Shown piece after piece: positions 1 through 5,338 of a stretch of DNA of 7,492 nt (position 1 is the first letter of the stretch; each line of letters begins with the position of its first letter). Origin of the DNA: JANXQG01 sp037147235 (GTDB lineage Bacteria > Planctomycetota > Planctomycetia > Pirellulales > Thermoguttaceae); NCBI GenBank assembly GCA_037147235.1, contig JBAWVO010000310.1:1-7492 (forward strand). The letters are read 5' to 3'. A program made the translations under genes and the position numbers. The notes below the pieces were generated by a model that was not told the DNA's origin, did no database searches, and worked only from the letters and a program-made list of their open reading frames with translations.

Positions 1-60
1 GCGCCGGGAATGACCATAAATGGCCATGAAGACGCTTGGCCGGCCGAAAGATGTGAGTAA
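1..60 (+). CDS. possible C-terminal tail of a gene entering from the left (very short)
   Basis: Frame 1 is open from the first base to a TAA at 58-60 and encodes 19 residues (reading APGMTINGHEDAWPAERCE). The other two plus-strand frames close within the first 27 bases. If real, this gene would converge on the minus-strand sugar-nucleotide gene, with the inverted repeat at 76-138 between the two 3' ends, a sensible place for a bidirectional terminator-like element. The peptide has no motif I recognise, and an open run of 19 codons is expected by chance in high-G+C DNA, so this is a weak call. Confidence 0.15.
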   Translation, partial: APGMTINGHEDAWPAERCE

Positions 61-75
61 CGACAATGGTTGTAG

Positions 76-138
76 GGTGCGGGCGTCTCGCCTGCCTGGT
101 TCAACCACAACATCTTGGGCAGGCGAGACGCCCGCACC
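76..138. repeat. 21-bp perfect inverted repeat, family A palindrome
   Basis: Bases 76-96 and 118-138 are exact reverse complements (21 of 21), separated by 21 bases that contain a small internal palindrome, TGGTT-C-AACCA (97-107). Each arm is itself a near-hairpin: GCGGGCG and CGCCTGC around TCT, with one G/T wobble. The left arm is preceded by TAG, giving a TAGGG opening at 73-77; the right side lacks the matching CCCTA. It lies 3' of the UDP-glucuronate decarboxylase gene (73 bases past its stop). There is no U-run, so it is not a classical intrinsic terminator. I read it as a dispersed intergenic palindrome. Bases 139-210 show nothing further that I can support. Confidence 0.85.
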
Positions 139-210
139 ACAATTATCCGCAAACCCGGTGGAGAGCCCCTACAGATTGAACTGCCTGCGATTCTGATCCC
201 CCAAAATCGC

Positions 211-1185
211 TCAATAATTCGGTGTTGGTGGGCGGTACTCGGACATATCGATCGACCGGAACCAGTCGATCGTTTTCACCAGCCCCTGACGCAAGGAAAC
301 CGTCGGCTGCCAGCCCAACCGCTGTTGGGCAAGTGTCGTATCGGGCCGGCGTCGAGTGGGGTCGTCGGCCGGCAGGGGACGCGCGACGACCTTTGAACCC
401 GAAGCCGTCAGTTCGATCACGATATCCGCCAACTCGCGGATCGTGAATTCCTCCGGGTTGCCTAGATTCACCGGCCCGCAGAAATCGTCCGGCGCGTTCA
501 TCATGCGGATTAGGCCCTCCACCAGATCGTCGCGATAGCAAAAGGATCGGGTCTGCCGGCCGTCACCAAAGATGGTAATGTCCTGGCCTTTCAGGGCCTG
601 GCAAATGAAGTTCGAGATCACGCGGCCGTCGTAAGGGTGCATTCGCGGTCCGTAGGTATTGAAGATCCGCACGATCCGCACGTTGACGCCGTTGGCGCGG
701 TGGTAGTCCATGAAGAGCGTCTCGGCGGCCCGCTTACCTTCGTCGTAGCACGCTCGGGGACCGATCGGATTGACCGAACCGCGATAGTTTTCCGGCTGCG
801 GATGGACCTGCGGGTCGCCATAGACTTCGCTGGTCGATGCTTGCAGGACCTTGGCCCGGCAGCGTTTGGCCATCCCCAACACGTGGATCGCGCCCAGCAC
901 CGAGGTTTTCATCGTTTTGATGGGATTGTACTGATAATGACCGGGTGCTGCCGGACAGGCAAGATTGTAGATCTCGTCGACTTCCAGCCAGAACGGCAGC
1001 GTGATGTCGTGGCGGATCAACTCAAAGTTCGGCCGCGTCAGCAGATGCCCGACATTCGCCTTCTGGCTGGTGAAGAAGTTATCCAGGCAGATAACGTCGT
1101 GACCTTCGGCCACCAGGCGTTCGCACAGATGCGAGCCAAGAAAGCCGGCTCCGCCGGTGACCAAGATCCGCTTGATGGTTCCCAC
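211..1185 (-). CDS. uxs: UDP-glucuronate decarboxylase (UDP-xylose synthase), cytosolic type
   Basis: The enzyme oxidises and decarboxylates UDP-glucuronate to UDP-xylose using tightly bound NAD+, supplying xylose for polysaccharide synthesis. The 324-residue protein is a complete extended short-chain dehydrogenase. It has the nucleotide-binding GGAGFLG at residues 11-17, an acidic residue ending strand 2 (D35 in CLDNFFTS), NLACPAAP at 74-81, the STSEVYGDP stretch at 117-125 with S119/E120 at the usual catalytic positions, the YxxxK pair Y147/K151, NTYGPRM at 176-182, and RRRPD at 278-282. There is no N-terminal membrane anchor, as in bacterial and cytosolic plant enzymes. The start is GTG, chosen because a perfect AGGAGG lies 5 bases upstream and the Rossmann motif begins a few residues in. 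It is transcribed divergently from phoH. A related dehydratase of the same superfamily is possible, but the motifs fit UXS best. Confidence 0.93.
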   Translation of the reverse strand: MGTIKRILVTGGAGFLGSHLCERLVAEGHDVICLDNFFTSQKANVGHLLTRPNFELIRHDITLPFWLEVDEIYNLACPAAPGHYQYNPIKTMKTSVLGAIHVLGMAKRCRAKVLQASTSEVYGDPQVHPQPENYRGSVNPIGPRACYDEGKRAAETLFMDYHRANGVNVRIVRIFNTYGPRMHPYDGRVISNFICQALKGQDITIFGDGRQTRSFCYRDDLVEGLIRMMNAPDDFCGPVNLGNPEEFTIRELADIVIELTASGSKVVARPLPADDPTRRRPDTTLAQQRLGWQPTVSLRQGLVKTIDWFRSIDMSEYRPPTPNY

Positions 1186-1329
1186 GATATCCTCCTAAGT
1201 CTTTGCGGCAAAACAGTTTATGAAATCGATGCCAGGATCGCTATCATTTTCCTGCTGGGATTGGTTATACTAGATAGATTGACAAAACTCAATGGTCCTG
1301 GTGCCGCGATTGATTCCGGCGCAATTTGC
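1186..1329. promoter_or_regulatory. divergent intergenic spacer between uxs and phoH, likely both promoters
   Basis: Two genes start away from each other here, so both promoters should lie in these 144 bases. On the plus strand TATACT (1266-1271) resembles a -10 box but has only a poor -35 at the right distance (ATCATT, 1243-1248). TTGACA occurs at 1279-1284 without a convincing -10 downstream. On the minus strand TTGTCA (1285-1280) and TATAAC are only 10 bases apart, too close for a sigma-70 promoter. I therefore assign no specific promoter. No operator-like palindrome stands out. Confidence 0.3.
1191..1196 (-). promoter_or_regulatory. strong Shine-Dalgarno deciding a GTG start
   Basis: On the minus strand AGGAGG lies 5 bases before the GTG at 1185-1183. 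It is the only textbook ribosome binding site I find for a start in this window. phoH, pgpH and ybeY have none that I can see. Confidence 0.85.
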
Positions 1330-2298
1330 ATGAGCGAAACAGACATCTCGGTTGTTAGTTCCAAGGAACTAGTAACGCTCTTTGGCACTTGCGATCAGCA
1401 CGTGCGGAAAATCCGTGAGGCGCTGTCGGTTTCTATTTCTGCACGGGATGACCATATCCACATCCATGGTGAGGAAAAGGCCGTAGCCAGCGCAACCCAG
1501 GTATTGGAAGAACTTCATGCCTACACCCTGCAACACGGTACGCTTGCCGCCGAGGACATCAATCGTGCGCTCGCCGGGGTGCAGAACGGCGAAACCGCCG
1601 CAGTCAGGCCGGCGGCCAAGCCGCTGACGGTTTTCACTGCGGGCCGGCAGATTCGTGCCCGTTCGCAAGGCCAAGCTCGCTATCTCGATGCCATCGCGCA
1701 GCACGACATGGTGCTTTGTTACGGACCTGCCGGAACCGGCAAGACCTACTTGGCCGTAGCTGCGGCGGTGGCTGCCTTGCGGGCCGAGCGGGTTCGCAAG
1801 CTCGTACTCGTCCGCCCTGCGGTCGAGGCGGGCGAAAGCCTTGGTTTCTTGCCCGGCGACTTGCAGGCGAAGATCAATCCGTACCTACGGCCGCTGATGG
1901 ACGCCCTGCACGAAATGATGGACCACGAGCAGATCACGCGCTATCGCGAGCAAGACCTGATCGAAGTCATTCCGCTGGCCTATATGCGGGGCAGGACGTT
2001 GAACGAGGCATTCATCATCCTCGACGAAGCGCAAAACACCACCGTTTCGCAGATGAAGATGTTCCTCACTCGCATGGGCCACGGTTCAAAGATCGTGGCT
2101 TCCGGCGACACGACCCAGATCGATCTACCGGAACACCACAAGAGCGGTCTCGTCGACGCGCTAGATCGCCTTCAAGGGATCGAAGGCGTGGCCTGTGCAA
2201 GGCTCGGTCGCGGCGATATTGTTCGCCACCCGCTGGTGCAGAAGATCGTCGACGCTTATGAACACGGTCCCCCCAAGCGGCAACCCTCCACTTCGTAG
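1330..2298 (+). CDS. phoH: PhoH family ATPase (PhoH-like protein)
   Basis: This is a cytoplasmic P-loop ATPase of the PhoH/PhoL type, a family linked to RNA metabolism and commonly encoded next to ybeY. The 322-residue product has a KH-like N-terminal region (residues about 5-65), Walker A GPAGTGKT at 132-139, the conserved VRPAVEAGESLGFLPGD stretch that follows it, YMRGRTLNEAF, Walker B FIILDEAQN at 228-236, and a SGDTTQIDLP sensor segment. The reading frame is open for another 231 codons upstream because it lies antisense to uxs. The ATG at 1330 gives the normal family length and N-terminus, although no clear Shine-Dalgarno precedes it. The stop codon TAG (2296-2298) is the first three bases of an intergenic repeat, so the low-complexity C-terminal tail (PPKRQPSTS) ends exactly at the repeat boundary. 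It heads the phoH-pgpH-ybeY gene string. Confidence 0.95.
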   Translation: MSETDISVVSSKELVTLFGTCDQHVRKIREALSVSISARDDHIHIHGEEKAVASATQVLEELHAYTLQHGTLAAEDINRALAGVQNGETAAVRPAAKPLTVFTAGRQIRARSQGQARYLDAIAQHDMVLCYGPAGTGKTYLAVAAAVAALRAERVRKLVLVRPAVEAGESLGFLPGDLQAKINPYLRPLMDALHEMMDHEQITRYREQDLIEVIPLAYMRGRTLNEAFIILDEAQNTTVSQMKMFLTRMGHGSKIVASGDTTQIDLPEHHKSGLVDALDRLQGIEGVACARLGRGDIVRHPLVQKIVDAYEHGPPKRQPSTS

Positions 2299-2387
2299 GA
2301 TGGACCTCCCGGTCCGTCCCAAAAAAAACTAGGATGGACCTCCGCGTTCGTCCCTAAAAACATGGACGGACTCAGAGGTCCATCCTA
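2296..2387. repeat. three-copy intergenic repeat, two direct and one inverted, family B
   Basis: Three monomers share TAGGATGGACCTC, three variable bases, then GTCCGTCC (GTTCGTCC in the second). Copies 1 (2296-2320) and 2 (2330-2354) are direct, and copy 3 (2364-2387) is inverted. The middle triplets are CCG, CGC and, read on the minus strand, TGA. Copies are separated by A-rich spacers (a run of eight A at 2321-2328 and five A at 2356-2360). Copy 1 contains a GGACC/GGTCC hairpin, and copies 2 and 3 can form a long imperfect stem. The array fills most of the gap between phoH and the HD phosphodiesterase gene. The remaining bases to 2422 show no Shine-Dalgarno. Confidence 0.9.
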
Positions 2388-2422
2388 CCGAACATTGTAC
2401 AAGACGTTTTGAGTCGATTCTT

Positions 2423-4702
2423 ATGGCCAACGGCAGTCAACGACGTACACGATCCGAACGCGTAGCTGCGATGGAACTCCCCCCGGGACACTGGGAGCGG
2501 GCATGGCTCGGTCTTTGGCATCGGGATGTCTTGTTGCGGATGGCTCTCGCCTTGGCCGCTGCCGTGGCGGTTTGTGCGATCATTCATGCCTGGGATCCGC
2601 CCATGCATTGGCGGACGGGCATGGTGCCCATGCGCTATGTCACGGCACGGGTGGAGTTCAAGAAGGAAAATCAGGAAGAGACCGCGCAGGCACACTTGAA
2701 GGCTCGCGATGAAACCAAGGCCGTTTTCAAGCAGGACAGCCAACCGCTGGAACAGTTGCGGGCTAATCTCTGCACGACGATCGCCGACCTTACGAAGGCA
2801 AAAAAGCTCGACCCGCAGACCCGCTCTCGATGGAAAGAATTTCAGCCGCCCTTGGAAAAGGGCGCGAATGAGCCTAATCCTCAGGAGGAGCTCGCCGGCT
2901 TCCAGGAATTTTGCAAGGCACTGGCCGGAAAGGAAAAACTCGATCAACTCAATCGCGCGGTCGCTGCGGCCTTTGCCCCGTTGGAGCAGCACGGATTGCT
3001 GGCAGACCCCACGGAGAAGCTCAAGGGTTTTAATAAGAAGACCATTACTGTCTACTCGATCGAGAATCCGGCCCCGCCACGGGAAGTCGAAGTCCTGGAA
3101 GTCGTGGTCGATCCCGAGGCGATTCACCACAAACTGGCCGAGGAACTCAGCTCCAAGGCGATCGCCGACCGGCTCTGCACTTGGCTTGAGCCCCGACTTC
3201 TGCATTCGTCCAGCCCGTTCACTACACTCACACTCGATGCCGAAGCGAGTAAGCTGGCTCAGGACGAGAATGTTGCCAAGGTTGAGCCGACAATGATGAC
3301 GTATCGGCCAGGTGATTTACTGGCCAATCGAGGCGAGGCAATTGACGTGCCGAAGCTTGAATTGTTCACGCGGGAATATGCGGCGTTCATTGTGCAACGA
3401 CCGTTCTTGGATCGGCTCTGTCGGGGCAGCGCGGTCCTGCTAGTGGTCTTCGCCATGTTCGCGCTGTGCGGGATGTACATGCGCTACCGACAGCGTGGCG
3501 CGCAGGCCGAACTCGATCGCCTGGCCGGTGCCCTGGGCCTGGCCGTGGCCACCGTCGCCGTGGCCGTTTGGGCTTCCGGCGATCCCTGGCGGGCTGAGCC
3601 TGTGCCGTTGATCGTTTTTGGCATGACCATGGCCATTGCCTATCGCCAGGAGTTGGCCCTGTTGTTGACGGGCGTCGTTTCCTGGATCGTTGTGCTTGCG
3701 CTGGGCGAGAATTTGCCCATGTTCTTGCTGTTGTTTGGCACAACGGCCGCTGCGGCACTGAACCTGGGCCGTATCCGCAACCGCAGCAAGCTGATCTATG
3801 TTGGGCTGTTTGCCGGCTGCGTGGCTGCCTTGTTGGATCTGGCCATGAACCTGATCGACAATCAGCCCCTGGACCAGTCGCTGTTGCGTGGGGCCGGCCG
3901 TCAGTTCATCTGGGCCACGATGGCCGGGTTCTTCATGACGGGTCTGCTGCCGTTCGTGGAAAGGCTTTTCGGCGTGCTCACCGATCTGAGCCTGCTGGAA
4001 CTGGGCGACATCACCCACCCGGTCTTGCAGGAATTGGTCCGCCGCGCGCCGAGTACCTACAACCACTCGATCACGGTCGGCTCGGTTGCCGAGGCAGCCG
4101 CCGACGCCATCGGTGCCAGCGGCCTGTTGTGCCGCGTCGGCGCCTATTTCCACGACATCGGCAAAATGCTCAAGCCGGGCTACTTCGTCGAGAACCAGGG
4201 CAAGGACGGCAGCCGCCACGAGGGGCTAGTGCCCGCCATGAGTACGCTGGTGATCGTCGCCCACATCAAGGACGGTGCCGACCTTGCCCGGCAGCATCAT
4301 CTGCCGCAACCGATTATCGACATGATCCAACAGCACCACGGCACGATGCTCATGGAATACTTTTACGATCGCGCCCACACGCAGCAGGCCGCCGATCCTA
4401 ACAGCAGCGAGATCGACGAGAACCTGTTCCGCTATCCTGGCCCCAAGCCGCAGACCAAGGAGGCCGCCGTACTCATGCTGGCCGACGCCGTGGAAAGCGC
4501 AAGCCGCACCCTGGTCGATCCCACGCCAGGGCGGATTGAGGGCCTCGTCAGCGACCTGGCCCAGCGGCGTTTGCAGGGCGGGCAGTTCGACGAAAGCGGC
4601 CTCACGCTCCGCGAATTGGGTGCCATCGAGCGAAGTCTTGTCATGTCCGTCGCCTCGATCTATCATGGACGGCTGAAATACCCCGATCAAAGAACCGCGT
4701 GA
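2423..4702 (+). CDS. pgpH: PgpH/YqfF-type membrane HD phosphodiesterase, likely c-di-AMP specific
   Basis: Members of this family hydrolyse cyclic di-AMP to 5'-pApA on the cytoplasmic face of the membrane. The 759-residue protein has the family order: TM1 at about 37-55, a large extracytoplasmic 7TMR-HDED domain (about 60-330), a bundle of about seven membrane segments (first 336-353, last about 495-511), then an HD domain. The join carries the LLPFVERLFG...LLELGD...HPVLQEL signature. Candidate metal ligands are H548, H577, D578, H614, H638, H639 and D688. Their spacing agrees with the ligand set I remember for Listeria PgpH, except for about six extra residues before the last Asp. The extracytoplasmic domain contains TYRPGDLLANRGEAI at 293-307. 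The ATG at 2423 has no visible Shine-Dalgarno, and an in-frame ATG at 2471 is an alternative, both before TM1. Substrate specificity is inferred from the family. Confidence 0.92.
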   Translation: MANGSQRRTRSERVAAMELPPGHWERAWLGLWHRDVLLRMALALAAAVAVCAIIHAWDPPMHWRTGMVPMRYVTARVEFKKENQEETAQAHLKARDETKAVFKQDSQPLEQLRANLCTTIADLTKAKKLDPQTRSRWKEFQPPLEKGANEPNPQEELAGFQEFCKALAGKEKLDQLNRAVAAAFAPLEQHGLLADPTEKLKGFNKKTITVYSIENPAPPREVEVLEVVVDPEAIHHKLAEELSSKAIADRLCTWLEPRLLHSSSPFTTLTLDAEASKLAQDENVAKVEPTMMTYRPGDLLANRGEAIDVPKLELFTREYAAFIVQRPFLDRLCRGSAVLLVVFAMFALCGMYMRYRQRGAQAELDRLAGALGLAVATVAVAVWASGDPWRAEPVPLIVFGMTMAIAYRQELALLLTGVVSWIVVLALGENLPMFLLLFGTTAAAALNLGRIRNRSKLIYVGLFAGCVAALLDLAMNLIDNQPLDQSLLRGAGRQFIWATMAGFFMTGLLPFVERLFGVLTDLSLLELGDITHPVLQELVRRAPSTYNHSITVGSVAEAAADAIGASGLLCRVGAYFHDIGKMLKPGYFVENQGKDGSRHEGLVPAMSTLVIVAHIKDGADLARQHHLPQPIIDMIQQHHGTMLMEYFYDRAHTQQAADPNSSEIDENLFRYPGPKPQTKEAAVLMLADAVESASRTLVDPTPGRIEGLVSDLAQRRLQGGQFDESGLTLRELGAIERSLVMSVASIYHGRLKYPDQRTA

Positions 4703-4709
4703 AGCAATG

Positions 4710-4759
4710 GTAGGTCAGGCTTTCCAGCCTGACCTGTCAGGCTGGAAAGCCTGACCTAC
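4710..4759. repeat. 50-bp near-perfect nested palindrome, family C
   Basis: Bases 4710-4732 and 4737-4759 are exact 23-bp reverse complements around a four-base centre (CCTG). Each half is itself a hairpin: GTCAGGCT and AGCCTGAC around TTCC in the left half, and the same arms around GGAA in the right half. The element can thus form one long stem or two side-by-side hairpins. It begins with GTAGG and ends with CCTAC, starts 7 bases after the pgpH stop and ends 9 bases before the ybeY start. There is no T-run after it. It could act as an mRNA-stabilising or attenuating structure between the two genes. Confidence 0.93.
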
Positions 4760-4768
4760 TTAATACGC

Positions 4769-5224
4769 ATGAAGCAGCCCACCGCCATTACCATCGAGAT
4801 TGCCATCGAGATCGCCAATGAGCAGACCCACCTGCCCTTGGACCGGCGGCTGGTGCGGAGGGCTGTACGAACGGTCCTTCGAGATGCGGGCCTGCGAAAG
4901 GCCCGCATCAGCGTGGCCGTGGTCGATGACGCGACCATCGCCCGGCTCAACTGGCAGTACCTCCGCCACCGCGGCCCGGCCGACGTATTGAGTTTCCTGC
5001 TCGACCAGAGCGACGGTCTGGAGGGCGAGGTGATTGTCGGTGCTCAGACTGCTTTGCGTACCGCGCCGCACTATGGTTGGCCGCCGCACGACGAGTTGCT
5101 GCTGTATGTCATCCATGGTACGTTGCATCTGGTTGGTCAAGATGATGCCAGCCCAGCCTTGCGAGCCGAAATGCAGAAGCGAGAAACGGAAGTGTTGAAA
5201 AAACTTGGAATCAAGTGGAGATGA
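4769..5224 (+). CDS. ybeY: YbeY-type endoribonuclease / rRNA maturation factor
   Basis: YbeY is a conserved metal-dependent RNase involved in 16S rRNA 3'-end maturation and ribosome quality control. The 151-residue protein has the family's length. It shows IEIANEQ near the N-terminus, an ADVLSF block (71-76, usually TDVLSF), GEVIVGAQTA (86-95) and the signature HGTLHLVGQDD (116-126). In the usual HGxLHLxGYDH signature the first two His and the final His bind zinc. Here H116 and H120 are present but the third position is Asp (D126), and the Tyr before the DD pair is Gln (Q124). The start ATG follows directly on the palindrome and has no Shine-Dalgarno. It is the only in-frame ATG that leaves the N-terminal strand intact. 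The first codons contain a threefold 12-base tandem (4787-4822). Its place after phoH and pgpH is the classical one. Confidence 0.92.
   Translation: MKQPTAITIEIAIEIANEQTHLPLDRRLVRRAVRTVLRDAGLRKARISVAVVDDATIARLNWQYLRHRGPADVLSFLLDQSDGLEGEVIVGAQTALRTAPHYGWPPHDELLLYVIHGTLHLVGQDDASPALRAEMQKRETEVLKKLGIKWR
4787..4822 (+). repeat. 12-base tandem repeat in the 5' end of ybeY
   Basis: Three in-frame units, ATTACCATCGAG, ATTGCCATCGAG and ATCGCCAATGAG, encode ITIE, IAIE and IANE. The first two differ by one base, so a recent 12-base duplication that lengthened the first beta strand by four residues is likely. The third unit is more diverged and corresponds to the normal IANE(Q) of the family. Confidence 0.6.
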
Positions 5225-5268
5225 GGTTCACGTTGACATTGTAAATATTCTCTTGATCTGCGGTTATT

Positions 5269-5285
5269 CCATGAGTTGTTCATGG
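5269..5285. promoter_or_regulatory. small inverted repeat upstream of the methyltransferase gene
   Basis: CCATGA and TCATGG flank five bases (GTTGT). The dyad lies 27 bases before a TATAAT box (5312-5317) and could be an operator, because many restriction-modification genes are controlled through short dyads. A 6-base dyad can arise by chance, and no controller gene is visible. Confidence 0.25.
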
Positions 5286-5311
5286 TCGGTCAGAATGCTA
5301 TCATGGAACGA

Positions 5312-5317
5312 TATAAT
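5312..5317 (+). promoter_or_regulatory. candidate -10 box (TATAAT) for the methyltransferase gene
   Basis: A perfect TATAAT lies 21 bases before the ATG at 5339. It would place the transcription start near 5324 and leave a leader of about 15 bases holding a weak GGAAA (5326-5330). No good -35 is found 16-18 bases upstream. TTGACA occurs at 5233-5238 but is too distant to pair with this -10. A separate promoter would suit a module that arrived with its own control. Confidence 0.35.
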
Positions 5318-5338
5318 GGCAAGTTGGAAAAACATTGA

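Noticed and set aside
637..1329. N-terminal extension of PhoH by 231 codons
   Set aside because: This stretch is antisense to the uxs gene, has no PhoH-like content, and the ATG at 1330 gives the normal family length.
2296..2387. CRISPR array
   Set aside because: There are only three units, one of them inverted, with spacers of about 9 bases instead of about 30, and no cas genes.
2372..3205. 277-codon minus-strand frame opposite the HD phosphodiesterase
   Set aside because: It overlaps a well-supported gene in full and its translation looks like an antisense shadow; long shadows are expected at this G+C.
3440..4219. 259-codon minus-strand frame opposite the membrane and HD regions
   Set aside because: Its Gln/Arg/His-rich composition is that of the antisense of hydrophobic, high-G+C coding sequence, with no motifs.
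4710..4759. Rho-independent terminator
   Set aside because: The stem is strong but no T-run follows on either strand, and it splits a conserved gene string; it fits a dispersed palindrome better.
5233..5261. Promoter built on TTGACA at 5233
   Set aside because: No acceptable -10 box is found 16-18 bases downstream.
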